NCBI RefSeq assembly: GCF_009862265.1
Contig: NZ_WWGX01000111.1
Location: 180-63,458, forward strand
Length of the DNA: 63,279 nucleotides
Source of the DNA: Streptomyces sp. SID8352
Lineage (GTDB): Bacteria; Actinomycetota; Actinomycetes; Streptomycetales; Streptomycetaceae
Direction of reading: 5' to 3'
Positions 26,106 to 34,863 of the stretch are shown in pieces; position 1 is the first letter of the stretch; every line of letters begins with the position of its first letter. Made by a program: the position numbers and the translations under genes. A model generated the notes under the pieces. It was not told where the DNA came from. It was given only the letters and a program-made list of their open reading frames with translations, and did no database searches.

Positions 26106-26954
26106 TTGGTCACCGGTGCGGCCGGCAACCTCGGCCGTGCGGTCGTCGACCGCCTCCGGGTACGTGGCGCGTGTGCGCCGCCTGGTGCACCGCCGGACGC
26201 CGGGCCTCCCGGACGATGCCGAATCGGTGGTCGGCGACCTCACGGAACCCGCGGTGTTCCGCGCCGCGCTCCGGGACATCGACACCGTCCTTCTCCTCTG
26301 GCCCCTGCTCGACTCCGCTCCCGCCCACCCCGTGGTCGCGGAACTCGTCGCGGCCGCGCCCCCGTGTCGTCTACGTGTCCTCGACGGCGATGGACGACGA
26401 CGCCGCCCGCCAGAGCGATCCCATCGTCCAGGTGCACGCCGACATGGAAGTCCTGTTGCGCGACGCCGGACTGCGGCCCGTGGTCCTGCGCAGTGACACG
26501 CTGGCCTCCAACGTCCGTGGCTGGACAGCTCAGTTGCGTGTGGGCGACGTGATCGCCGGCGTGGACACCGCGCGCACGGCCGTCGTCGACGAAAGCGATG
26601 TCGCCGACGCGGCCGCGGCCGTACTGCTCGCTCCGCACCACGCCCAACGGGCCCCCGCCCCTTACCTGTTGACCGGGCCCGAGGTGCTCGGCCGGGCCGA
26701 TCAGGTCGCCCGGCTCGGTGACGCCCTCGGGCGCAGACTGAGCTTCACGGCGCTTCCCGCCGGTCCCGCCCGCTCCCGCCCGGTCCCGCATGCTCGCGGA
26801 CGGCCGTCCCGAGCGGTTGGTGGAGGCGCTGATCGCCGCCTCGGCGCGCCGACCGGGGTCGAAGCGCGTCACCGATCACGTCGAGCGGCTGACCGGCCGC
26901 CCGGCCCGCACGTTCGCGCGATGGGCCATCGACCATGCCGGTGAGTTCAGTTGA
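26090..26954 (+). pseudogene. NmrA-like NAD(P)-binding protein with three frameshifts
   Basis: Pieces of one protein lie in three frames: SVLVTGAAGNLGRAVVDRL (26100-26160), then RVRRLVHRRTPGLPDDAESV and GDLTEPAVFRAALRDIDTVL (to about 26345), then RVVYVSSTAMDDDAARQSDP onward to about 26780, then RMLADGRPERLVEALIAASA to ARWAIDHAGEFS at the stop 26952-26954. Frame changes fall near 26165, 26350 and 26785. The very start (Met and about two residues) is missing at the junction with the truncated MerR gene. It was probably the MerR target and is now dead. Confidence 0.75.
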
Positions 26955-27114
26955 GGGACGAGTGCTCTGTGCGGTCGTCGGCCGGTGCCCGTTGGCGCGG
27001 CCCTTCACGGCGTGGGGCTCGACTGTCCGGCGGTGGGGGAGGGCATGGCGGGACCGCTCTCCGCGGTGCTCCTTGTGGCGTCACCAGGACAACACTCCCG
27101 GAGGGAAGCCCGGA

Positions 27115-27770
27115 TCACGGCTTCGCCGTCGCCCGCGCCCCGAGTTCCCTCCCGGCCCCGCCCCCGACGTCCTCCCGTGGCAGCCGGCGGCGTGTGAGCA
27201 GGCCGAGGACGAGGCGCAGGAGTCCTGCCGTCGCCGCGACGACGTGCAGGCCGGTGACGAAGGCCGACCTGGCGTCGGTGACGACCGACGGCGTGAGGCC
27301 GGGGAGTTGGAGCGCCTCGTCGAGTGTGGGGGCGAGGCCGGGGACCCCGAGCCGGAACACCGGGGCGGCGAGCGAACCGAGCAGCGCGATGCCGAGGGCG
27401 TTGCCGATCTCGTTGCTGGTCTCGGCGATCGCCCCGGCGGAGCCGACCCGCTCGGCAGGGACCGCGGCGACGGCGGTGTCGGCGACGACGGCGAAGGAGA
27501 TGCCGTAGCCGAGGCCCGCGACCACGGTGGAGGCGATGTGCCGGCCGGTCCCGCCGGTGGCGGTGGTGAGGAGCGGCAGGAGGAGACCGGCGGCGATGGA
27601 GAAGTGGCACACGAGCAGCGCGGCGCGCCTGCCGAAGCGGTCGACGGCCCTCGGGGCCACGACGCAGGCCGTGGTGAGCACGACGGCTCCGGGCAGTGCC
27701 AGGAGCGCCGACCGCAGGACGGGGAGGCCCCGGTACGGCGCCCGCCCCCGCCCCGCGCGGCCGACCGCCG
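27115..27770 (-). pseudogene. C-terminal half of an MFS (DHA2-type) transporter
   Basis: About 200 residues with six hydrophobic segments: LPGAVVLTTACVVAPRAVDR, FGRRAALLVCHFSIAAGLLL, STVVAGLGYGISFAVVADTA, AGAIAETSNEIGNALGIALL, AFVTGLHVVAATAGLLRLVL. This is the second half of a 14-helix drug:H+ antiporter. The first half is missing: upstream sequence is Gly/Arg-rich noise followed directly by the GntR gene. The fragment ends with a normal-looking stop at 27115. Part of the same decayed patch as the MerR/NmrA remnants. Confidence 0.7.
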
Positions 27771-27852
27771 GGCGGCCGGCGCCGCCGTCGGCCCCCTGCC
27801 GAGCCCTGACGAGCCCTGATGGCCCCGGCACGCCGGGGCTCCGCGCACGGGG

Positions 27853-28521
27853 TTACTTCCCCGGCTTCTGCAGCAGGTGCCCGAGCTTGTTCAGCGCGCT
27901 GCGCCGGTGTTCGTCGAGCAGCGCGCACAGTTCGACCGCGTCGCGGCGGCGGGTGGCGGCGAGGATCTCGTCGTGGGCCTTCCTGTCGTAGCGCCGCAGG
28001 TTGTCGTCGGAGAAGAACATGGCGCGGTACGGGTCCGACTTGTCCCAGAGCTGGGTGATCAGGCGGAGGAGCTGCGGCATCCCGGCGCGCTCGAAGACCA
28101 GGAAGTGGAAGCGCCGGTCCAGCCGGCCCAGTTCGATCACCTGGCCGCTCTCGGCGCTGGCGGCCATCTCGTCCAGGAGCCGGTCCATCGTGACCAGGTC
28201 CTCCTCGGTGAGGTTCGGCAGCCCGCGCGTCACCGCCAGGCTCTCCAGGTTGCACCTGATGTCGCACAGCTCGATCAGCTCGTCCATGCCCAGGTAGGTG
28301 ACGGAGAAGCCCCGCCGGGGACGGTAGGTGACCTGGCCCTCGGTCTCCAGGGTCTTCAGCGCCTCGCGCACGGGCACCACGCTGACGCCCAGCTCCTCGG
28401 CGATGGCTTCCTGGCGCAGGGGCTGACCCGGCGTCAGCCGTCCGGAGAAGAGCCATTTGCGCAGCTCGTGCAGGACGGCCTCGTGCACGGTGACCGGCTT
28501 CGCGATGCCCGTGGACTGCAT
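27853..28521 (-). CDS. GntR-family regulator with FCD domain, probable regulator of the 3-hydroxyanthranilate operon
   Basis: A 222-residue FadR-subfamily protein. The start ATG 28519-28521 (MQSTGIAKPVTVHEAVL) has GAGGA seven bases upstream. The winged HTH (about residues 10-75) contains LRQEAIAEELGVSVVPVREA and LETEGQVTYRPRRGFSV. The FCD domain shows the metal/ligand set with an Asp followed by RRFHFLVFERAGM, then KAHDEILAATRRRDA and LLDEHRRSAL. It diverges from the aldehyde dehydrogenase gene that opens the 3-hydroxyanthranilate pathway, so a pathway intermediate is the likely effector. Confidence 0.9.
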   Translation of the reverse strand: MQSTGIAKPVTVHEAVLHELRKWLFSGRLTPGQPLRQEAIAEELGVSVVPVREALKTLETEGQVTYRPRRGFSVTYLGMDELIELCDIRCNLESLAVTRGLPNLTEEDLVTMDRLLDEMAASAESGQVIELGRLDRRFHFLVFERAGMPQLLRLITQLWDKSDPYRAMFFSDDNLRRYDRKAHDEILAATRRRDAVELCALLDEHRRSALNKLGHLLQKPGK

Positions 28522-28575
28522 GGATCCTCGATTCGCTCGGATGACGCATGACATGCACACAAGTGCACTGCCGTC

Positions 28576-28601
28576 ATCTTAGGTCTTGTTTTTTCTAAGA
28601 T
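28576..28601 (+). promoter_or_regulatory. Inverted repeat in the gntR/aldehyde dehydrogenase intergenic region
   Basis: Perfect 7-base arms atcttag and ctaagat are separated by 12 bases of T-rich sequence. A second small palindrome, gacca-gaa-tggtc (28627-28639), lies 25 bp further on. Both are in the 163-bp gap between divergent genes and are candidates for the GntR operator or promoter elements; which one is used cannot be told. Confidence 0.4.
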
Positions 28602-28684
28602 CCAGCCATACTGTCCTCGGACATCGGACCAGAATGGTCGGTTCGGTATGAACACCCTGATATAGGTGACAGAGGGGGCGAATC

Positions 28685-30145
28685 ATGCATCCCAGAAGTG
28701 TCCGGGGTTTTGTCGACGGGGCCTTTGTGGAAGGTTCCGCCGTTTTCGAGAAGATCAGCCCCGTGGACGGCGGCGTGGTTGCCCAAGTGCACGAGGCGGG
28801 GCGGGAGGAGGTGGACGCCGCCGTCAGGGCCGCGCGCCGGGCGGTGGACGACGGACCGTGGGCACGGATGAGCACGCCCGACCGCGTCGCCCTGCTGCGC
28901 AGGATCGCCGAGGGGATCGAGGAGCGCTTCGAGGACTTCGTCGCGGCCGAGGTGGCGGACACCGGTAAACCGGAGCGCTTGGCACGGGAGTTGGACGTGT
29001 CACGCGCCGTCGCGAACTTCCGCCAGTTCGCCGACATGGCGGCGACCGTGGGGCTCGACGCGTTCCACACGGAGACGCCGACGGGGCGAAGGGCGCTGAA
29101 CTACGCCTTCCGGAAGCCGGTGGGGGTGGTGGCGGTGATCGTGCCCTGGAACCTTCCGCTGCTCCTGCTCACCTGGAAGGTGGCGCCCGCCCTGGCCTGT
29201 GGCAACGCCGTGGTCGTCAAGCCCTCCGAGGAGACTCCGTCGACCGCCGCCCTGCTCGCCGAGGTGATGGCCGGGGCCGGGCTGCCCAACGGCGCGTACA
29301 ACGTTGTCCACGGCTTCGGGCCGGAGTCCGCGGGCGAGTTCCTGACCACGCACCCCGGCGTCGACGCGGTCACGTTCACGGGGGAGTCGTCCACCGGTTC
29401 GGCGATCATGCGGGCGGTCGCGCCGGGGGTCACCCCCGTCTCGTTCGAACTCGGCGGGAAGAACGCGGCGATCGTCTTCGAGGACGCCGACCTCGACCGT
29501 GCCGTCGCCGGGCTCGCCGAGTCGGTCTTCGCCAACACCGGCCAGGTCTGCCTGTGCACCGAACGGGTCTACGTCCAGCGGTCGGTGTTCGACACGGTGG
29601 TTCAGGGACTGGCGGAACGCGCCGGGGCGCTGCGCCCCGGCCGCCCCGACGACCCTGCCACGAACCTCGGCCCGCTCATCTCGCGCAAGCACCGCGAGAA
29701 GGTACTCGGCTTCTACGCCGCCGCCCGCGCCGACGGCCGGCTGGTGGCGGGCGGCGGGGTGCCGGAGTTGGGCGGGGACCTGGACGGGGGCGCCTGGATC
29801 GAACCGACCGTCGTCACCGGGCTCGACGACGGCCACCGGGCGGTGCGCGAGGAGATCTTCGGCCCGGTCTGCGCCGTACTGCCCTTCGACACCGAGGAGG
29901 AGGTGGTGCGCAGGGCCAACGACACGCGGTACGGCCTGGCCGCCGCGGTCTGGACGGAGGACCTGCGCCGGGGCCACCGCGTCGCCCAGCGGATGCGCGC
30001 GGGGATCGCCTGGGTCAACTGCTGGTACCTGCGCGATCTGCGCTCACCCTTCGGCGGGTTCGGCCTCTCCGGCATCGGCCGTGAGGGTGGCACCCACTCG
30101 CTCCACTTCTACACGGAGCCCACCAACGTCTGCGTGGAGCTGTAG
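28685..30145 (+). CDS. nbaE: 2-aminomuconate 6-semialdehyde dehydrogenase (ALDH8-like)
   Basis: A 486-residue aldehyde dehydrogenase behind a gaggggg site. Catalytic features are VVAVIVPWNLPLLLLTWK (Asn), PVSFELGGKNAAIVFEDADL (Glu) and the nucleophile in ANTGQVCLCTERVYV. The C-terminal AGIAWVNCWYLRDLRSPFGG is the signature of 2-aminomuconate and 2-hydroxymuconate semialdehyde dehydrogenases (AMSDH/XylG group). With a 3-hydroxyanthranilate dioxygenase and ACMS decarboxylase downstream, the amino substrate is most likely: it oxidises 2-aminomuconate semialdehyde to 2-aminomuconate with NAD. First gene after the divergent GntR regulator; the 206-bp gap to the next gene is mostly GC-rich, with short cgcggacac repeats. 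Confidence 0.9.
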   Translation: MHPRSVRGFVDGAFVEGSAVFEKISPVDGGVVAQVHEAGREEVDAAVRAARRAVDDGPWARMSTPDRVALLRRIAEGIEERFEDFVAAEVADTGKPERLARELDVSRAVANFRQFADMAATVGLDAFHTETPTGRRALNYAFRKPVGVVAVIVPWNLPLLLLTWKVAPALACGNAVVVKPSEETPSTAALLAEVMAGAGLPNGAYNVVHGFGPESAGEFLTTHPGVDAVTFTGESSTGSAIMRAVAPGVTPVSFELGGKNAAIVFEDADLDRAVAGLAESVFANTGQVCLCTERVYVQRSVFDTVVQGLAERAGALRPGRPDDPATNLGPLISRKHREKVLGFYAAARADGRLVAGGGVPELGGDLDGGAWIEPTVVTGLDDGHRAVREEIFGPVCAVLPFDTEEEVVRRANDTRYGLAAAVWTEDLRRGHRVAQRMRAGIAWVNCWYLRDLRSPFGGFGLSGIGREGGTHSLHFYTEPTNVCVEL

Positions 30146-30351
30146 CCGCAGACCCGGGACACCTCGCCACCGCGGACACGCGGACACGCGGTCCGGGCGG
30201 GGGTCCCGGGCGCACGACCGTCCCGGCACCGCCCCCCACCGGGGGCACGCCCGGACGCGCGACGACGGCGGAGACCGGCCGCCCACGCCCCTGGCGTGGG
30301 CGCGCCCGGACGCGTCGCCGCACCCAATGGACATCTGGAGGACGAAGCACA

Positions 30352-31182
30352 GTGCAACGGACGCAAGACACCCCACGGAACGGCGCGACCGCGCGAGCGG
30401 GCACGACAGGAGGGATCGGCGGGGCCACGCACCCCGACGACGTGGCGGCGGTGCTGGACGAGGCCCAGCGGAGGGCCGGGGCCGTACCGCAGTTCGAGGA
30501 AGGGGCCTTCGACCTGGCCGGGGCCTACCGGGCGCAGGAGGCGCTGCTCGCGCTGCGGTGCGCGCGCGGCGAGCGTCCCGTGGGGATCAAGCTCGGCTTC
30601 ACCAGCCACGCCAAGATGGCGCAGATGGGCGTCGACGAGCTGATCGTCGGACGGCTCACCGACGCGATGCGGGTCGACGACGGGGGCGGCCTGGACATGG
30701 GCGGGCTGATCCACCCGCGGGTGGAGCCGGAGGTCGCCTTCCTGCTCGGCGCGGACCTGCGGCCGGGCGAGGAACCGCGGGTCACGGCGGTGGCCCCGGC
30801 GCTGGAGGTGATCGACTCCCGGTACCGGGACTTCCGGTTCAGCCTCGTGGACGTGGTGGCCGACAACGCGTCGAGCGCGGCGTTCACCGTGGGGGAGTGG
30901 ACGGAGGTGCCGGACGGGCTGGCCGACCTCGGCGTACGGCTCGACATCGACGGGACCGAGGTCCGGACCGGGTCGACGGCGGCCATCCTGGGCAACCCGC
31001 TGGACGCCCTGGCCGCCGCCGCGGTGCTGGCCGCGCGCTACGGGATCCCCGTGCCCGCGGGCACGCTGGTCCTCGCGGGCGCGGCGACGGCGGCGGCGCC
31101 GCTGCCGGCCGGCAGCACCGTACGGGTGAGCGTCGACGGCCTGGGCTCCGCCTCGCTGATCTCGGGGGGCGGCCGTGGCTGA
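30352..31182 (+). CDS. nbaG: 4-oxalocrotonate decarboxylase / 2-oxopent-4-enoate hydratase family protein
   Basis: A 276-residue member of the MhpD/DmpH fold. The GTG start follows ggagg; the first 25 residues are low-complexity. Family features are GIKLGFTSHAKMAQMGVDEL, HPRVEPEVAFLLGADL (metal-binding Glu pair), ALEVIDSRYRDFRFSLVDVV, ADNASSAAFTVGEW and GNPLDALAAAAVLAARYG. After the deaminase converts 2-aminomuconate to 4-oxalocrotonate, this enzyme would decarboxylate it to 2-oxopent-4-enoate. A separate hydratase, aldolase and acetaldehyde dehydrogenase are not in the window, so either this enzyme also hydrates or those genes lie elsewhere. Confidence 0.85.
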   Translation: MQRTQDTPRNGATARAGTTGGIGGATHPDDVAAVLDEAQRRAGAVPQFEEGAFDLAGAYRAQEALLALRCARGERPVGIKLGFTSHAKMAQMGVDELIVGRLTDAMRVDDGGGLDMGGLIHPRVEPEVAFLLGADLRPGEEPRVTAVAPALEVIDSRYRDFRFSLVDVVADNASSAAFTVGEWTEVPDGLADLGVRLDIDGTEVRTGSTAAILGNPLDALAAAAVLAARYGIPVPAGTLVLAGAATAAAPLPAGSTVRVSVDGLGSASLISGGGRG

Positions 31183-31624
31183 GGCACTGCGGGCGGCGGT
31201 GACCGTCGAGGGCAAGGCGGTCCCGCGCGGCCGGTTCCCCCATGTCCGCCGGGCCGGGGACCTCCTCTTCATCTCCGGGACGAGCAGCCGCCGTCCGGAC
31301 AACTCGATCGTGGGCGCGGAGAGCGACGCGATGGGCACGACGCGGCTGGACATCCGGGAGCAGACCCGGGCCGTGATCACCAACATCGCCGATCTGCTCG
31401 CGGCGGCCGGCGCGGACCTCTCGGACCTCGTCCAGGTGACGTCGTACCTGGTCAACATGAACGACTTCGGCGGATACAACGAGGTGTACGGGGCCTTCTT
31501 CGACGAGTCGGGGCCGACCCGTACCACCGTCGCCGTGCACCAGTTGCCGCACCCCCATCTGCTCATCGAGATCCAGGCGGTCGCCCATGTGCCCGCGGAC
31601 CCCGCACCGAAGGAGAACCCCTGA
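31175..31624 (+). CDS. nbaF: RidA-family 2-aminomuconate deaminase
   Basis: A 149-residue RidA/YjgF/UK114 protein with an N-terminal extension typical of 2-aminomuconate deaminases: RGRFPHVRRAGDLLFISGTS, then SSRRPDNSIVGAE, AVITNIADLLAAAGADLSDL, VQVTSYLVNMNDFGGYNEVY and LPHPHLLIEIQAVAHV. It hydrolyses the enamine/imine of 2-aminomuconate, releasing ammonia. It overlaps both neighbours (eight bases upstream, one base downstream). Confidence 0.9.
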   Translation: MAEALRAAVTVEGKAVPRGRFPHVRRAGDLLFISGTSSRRPDNSIVGAESDAMGTTRLDIREQTRAVITNIADLLAAAGADLSDLVQVTSYLVNMNDFGGYNEVYGAFFDESGPTRTTVAVHQLPHPHLLIEIQAVAHVPADPAPKENP

Positions 31625-32157
31625 TGGACATTCCCACGACGGCCCACTTCACGCGCTGGCTGAAGGAGCACGCCGAGGAGCTGCTGCCCCCGGTGAACAA
31701 CAAGGTGGTGTTCGAGGGCTCCGAGGACCTGATCGTGCAGGTGGTGGGCGGGCCCAATGAGCGCACCGACTACCACGTCGACCCGTTCGAGGAGTGGTTC
31801 TACCAGATCAAGGGCGACATGCACGTGCATCTGATGGCCCCGGACGGCCCCCGGACCGTGCACATCCGCGAGGGCGAGATGTGGCTGCTGCCGCGCAACA
31901 TCCCGCACTCGCCCCAGCGGCCCGAACCCGGCTCCATAGGACTGGTGCTGGAGCGGGTACGCGAGGAGGGCACCATCGAGTGCTTCCAGTGGTACTGCCG
32001 GGAGTGCAGCGCACTCGTCCACGAGGCGGAACTCCAGGTGAGCGACATCGTCACCGACCTGCCCCCGGTCTTCGAGGACTTCTACGCGGACGAGCGGGCC
32101 CGGACCTGCCGCGAGTGCGGCGCCCTCCACCCCGGCCGGGGCGGTGCGGCGACATGA
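31624..32157 (+). CDS. nbaC: 3-hydroxyanthranilate 3,4-dioxygenase
   Basis: A 177-residue cupin dioxygenase. Counting residues, iron ligands His51, Glu57 and His95, substrate residues Arg47, Arg99 and Glu110, and the rubredoxin-like second iron site Cys125/Cys128/Cys162/Cys165 fall at the same numbers as in the Cupriavidus enzyme as I recall it. The enzyme opens 3-hydroxyanthranilate to 2-amino-3-carboxymuconate 6-semialdehyde. This is the entry step of the operon; there is no kynureninase or kynurenine monooxygenase in the window, so 3-hydroxyanthranilate comes from elsewhere in the cell or from uptake. Confidence 0.95.
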   Translation: MDIPTTAHFTRWLKEHAEELLPPVNNKVVFEGSEDLIVQVVGGPNERTDYHVDPFEEWFYQIKGDMHVHLMAPDGPRTVHIREGEMWLLPRNIPHSPQRPEPGSIGLVLERVREEGTIECFQWYCRECSALVHEAELQVSDIVTDLPPVFEDFYADERARTCRECGALHPGRGGAAT

Positions 32158-33167
32158 CGGTGATCGACGTGCACACGCACCACGTGCCGGGACACTGGCC
32201 CGACCTCGCCGAGGTGGCGGGCGGTGGCCGGGACTGGCCGTGGCTGCGCGGCGGGCCGGGCCGCGAGGCCATGATCATGCTGGGTTCCCGGGAGTTCCGC
32301 CGGATCGGCGCGGAGTGCTGGGACGTCCCGACCAGGCTGGCCGACATGGACGCCGACGGCGTCGACGTCCAAGTGGTCTCCCCGACACCGGTGTTCTTCG
32401 GCTACGAACGGCCCGCGGACCAGGCGCTCGCGGTCGCCCGGGTCTTCAACGACCTCGCGCTGGACATCTGCGCCCAGGCCCCGGACCGGCTGCTGCCGTT
32501 CTGTCAGGTGCCCCTCCAGGACCCGGACGCGGCCTGCCGGGAACTGGACCGCTGCCTGGCCGCCGGCCACCGCGGGGTGGAGATCGGCAACCACGTCGGC
32601 GACCGCGACCTCGACGACGAGGGGATCGTCACCTTCCTCCAGCACTGCGCCCGGGTCGGCGCCCCGGTGTTCGTGCACCCCTGGGACCTGCCCACCGGGC
32701 CGCGGCTGGAACGGTGGATGGCCCAGTGGCTCGCCGGGATGCCCGCGGAGACCCATCTCTCCCTCCTCGCGATGGTGCTCGGCGGGGTCTTCGACCGGGT
32801 GCCCGAGAGCCTGCGGATCTGCTTCGCCCACGGCGGGGGGTCGTTCGCCTTCTGGCTGGGCCGGATGGACAACGCCTGGCACCGCAGGAACGACGTGGTC
32901 GGCACCTCCCGGATGCCGCCGTCCTCCTATGTCGGCCGGTTCTTCGTGGACAGCGTCGTCTTCGACGAACGTCCGCTGAGGCTGCTGATCGACACGCTCG
33001 GCGCCGAGCGGGTGATGCTCGGCAGCGACTACCCCTACCCGCTCGGAGAACGACCGGTGGGTGCCGTGGTGCGCGGCTCGAAGACGCTCACGGCCGACGA
33101 GCGGGGCCTGGTGCTGGGCGGGAACGCCCTGCGGTTTCTCGGACCGCGCGGGGCGCGGTCGAACTGA
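32154..33167 (+). CDS. nbaD: 2-amino-3-carboxymuconate-6-semialdehyde decarboxylase (ACMSD)
   Basis: A 337-residue amidohydrolase-2 family decarboxylase overlapping the dioxygenase stop (ATGA). Zinc ligands are the N-terminal HTH pair in VIDVHTHHVPGHW, the His in GAPVFVHPWDL, and the Asp in VMLGSDYPYPLGE. The active-site His of CFAHGGGSFAFWLGRMDNAW is also present. It removes the carboxylate from ACMS, preventing cyclisation to quinolinate and directing flux to 2-aminomuconate semialdehyde. A perfect 8-bp hairpin (33142-33160) lies just before the stop and may attenuate read-through into the transporter operon. Confidence 0.93.
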   Translation: MTVIDVHTHHVPGHWPDLAEVAGGGRDWPWLRGGPGREAMIMLGSREFRRIGAECWDVPTRLADMDADGVDVQVVSPTPVFFGYERPADQALAVARVFNDLALDICAQAPDRLLPFCQVPLQDPDAACRELDRCLAAGHRGVEIGNHVGDRDLDDEGIVTFLQHCARVGAPVFVHPWDLPTGPRLERWMAQWLAGMPAETHLSLLAMVLGGVFDRVPESLRICFAHGGGSFAFWLGRMDNAWHRRNDVVGTSRMPPSSYVGRFFVDSVVFDERPLRLLIDTLGAERVMLGSDYPYPLGERPVGAVVRGSKTLTADERGLVLGGNALRFLGPRGARSN

Positions 33168-33214
33168 GGTGGAGGCCACGGGCATCCACATTCCTTTGAA
33201 GAAAGGTTTCTCTG

Positions 33215-34849
33215 GTGTTCTCCATGACAATGCGGCGCAGACGGGCGGTCGTCCTTCTCGCGGCTCTCGGCCTCGCGGCCACGGCGTGCACCGCCGGCGG
33301 CTCCGGCAGCGGCGGCAGCGGCGGCGGTGGTGAGAAGCGGACGTCCGACACCCTCACCGTCAACTGGGCGACCGGCAACACCACCCTCGACCCCGCCGCG
33401 GCCTGCAACCAGGACGACCTCAGCCTCATCCACAACCTGTACTCGGGCCTCACCCGGTACGCCACCAAGCCGGGGCCCGACGGCACCAGCGAGTACGACC
33501 CGACGAAGATCGAGCCGTCCTTCGCCAAGAGCTGGACCGTCACCGACTCCGGTCGCACCTACACCTTCAAGCTGCACGAGGGCGCGAAGTTCCCCGACGG
33601 CGGCGCGATGGACTCCGCGGCGGTGAAGTACTCCGTCGAACGGGTGCTGACCATGGGCACCTGCGCCACCTTCTACCTCCAGGCGGGCATGAGCGCCCCG
33701 CCCCTGATCACCAAGGTGGAGACCCCCGACGCGAACACCGTCGTCTTCCGCCTGCGCGCCCCCAACGCCGACTTCCTGGCGGGACTGGCGACCCCGGCGG
33801 GCAGCATCGTCAACCCCGCGGTCGTCGAGGCCAACGGGGGAGTGAAGAAGGGCACCCTCAGCACCTGGATGGCCGGGAACACCGCCGGCTCCGGCCCGTA
33901 CTCCCTGACCACCTACCAGCCCAACTCCACGGCGGTGCTCACCGCCAACCCCGGCTACTGGGGCGACAGGCCCGCTACCCCCACCATCCGGATCAACTAC
34001 GTCACCTCGGCGCCCACGCTCGCCCTGCGCGCCAAGTCCGGCGAGGCCGACGTCACCCTCGGACTGCCCCCGCAGAGCGTCAAGAGCCTGGAGACGGAGA
34101 AGGGCCTGCGGCTCAAGGCGCACCGCGCCCCGCTGTTCGCCCAGGTCGCCCTGAGGAACGACGCGGCACCTCTCGACAACGTCAAGTTCCGGGCCGCGCT
34201 CACCCTGGCCGTCCCCTACGAGAAGATGCTGGAGTCCGTCGGCTTCGGCTTCGGCGAGCTGTACTACGGCTCCGTCCTGCCCGGCGTCGCCGGCTACGAC
34301 GCGCCCGGCTCGAAGCCCCTGCGGACCGATGTGGCCGAGGCCAGGAGACTGCTGGCCGAATCGGGCGTGAAGACCCCGGTGACCGTCCCGATGATGATCA
34401 ACTCCTCCGCGCCGAGCGCCGAGCAACTGGCCACCCTCCTCCAGGGCGTGTGGCAGGAGATCGGCGTGAAGGTGGAGATCGAGAAGCTGGCGCCCAGCGA
34501 CTTCACCCCCCGCTTCACCAAGGGCGACTACACCTCGGCGCTGGTCCTCGAAGGCCCCGGCGTGCCCACGGCCGGCTACCAGCTCGCCCTCACCGCCTCC
34601 TGCGACAGCCCCTTCAACAACGCGAAGGTCTGCATCCCCGGCCTCGACGCGAAGCTCGCCCGGGCCCAGGCCGCACCCGACCCCGGGACCGCCCGGAAGC
34701 TCTACGCCGAGATCAACAGCGACTGGCGCGCCCAATCGCCGCGGATCCCGCTGTACGCCCTCCAGCACGTCGCCGTCCTGGGCACATCGGTCACGCACTA
34801 CTCGTACGCCAAGTTCATGGACTTCACCGACTGGGCCGTGTCCCGCTGA
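33215..34849 (+). CDS. ABC transporter substrate-binding lipoprotein, family 5 (DppA/OppA/NikA-like)
   Basis: A 544-residue lipoprotein. The GTG start follows agaaagg; the signal is RRRRAVVLLAALGLAATAC with a lipobox ending at the Cys near residue 24, then a Gly/Ser linker. The mature protein has the SBP_bac_5 pattern: NLYSGLTRYATKPGPDG, YTFKLHEGAKFPDGGAMDS, GTGPYSL-like GSGPYSLTTYQPNSTAVL, YGSVLPGVAGYD. Such proteins bind di/oligopeptides, nickel chelates, opines or other small amides. Unusual is the small number of charged residues around the predicted pocket; the cargo cannot be named. It heads a five-gene importer operon. Confidence 0.92.
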   Translation: MFSMTMRRRRAVVLLAALGLAATACTAGGSGSGGSGGGGEKRTSDTLTVNWATGNTTLDPAAACNQDDLSLIHNLYSGLTRYATKPGPDGTSEYDPTKIEPSFAKSWTVTDSGRTYTFKLHEGAKFPDGGAMDSAAVKYSVERVLTMGTCATFYLQAGMSAPPLITKVETPDANTVVFRLRAPNADFLAGLATPAGSIVNPAVVEANGGVKKGTLSTWMAGNTAGSGPYSLTTYQPNSTAVLTANPGYWGDRPATPTIRINYVTSAPTLALRAKSGEADVTLGLPPQSVKSLETEKGLRLKAHRAPLFAQVALRNDAAPLDNVKFRAALTLAVPYEKMLESVGFGFGELYYGSVLPGVAGYDAPGSKPLRTDVAEARRLLAESGVKTPVTVPMMINSSAPSAEQLATLLQGVWQEIGVKVEIEKLAPSDFTPRFTKGDYTSALVLEGPGVPTAGYQLALTASCDSPFNNAKVCIPGLDAKLARAQAAPDPGTARKLYAEINSDWRAQSPRIPLYALQHVAVLGTSVTHYSYAKFMDFTDWAVSR

Positions 34850-34863
34850 CGAGGAGCCCGACC

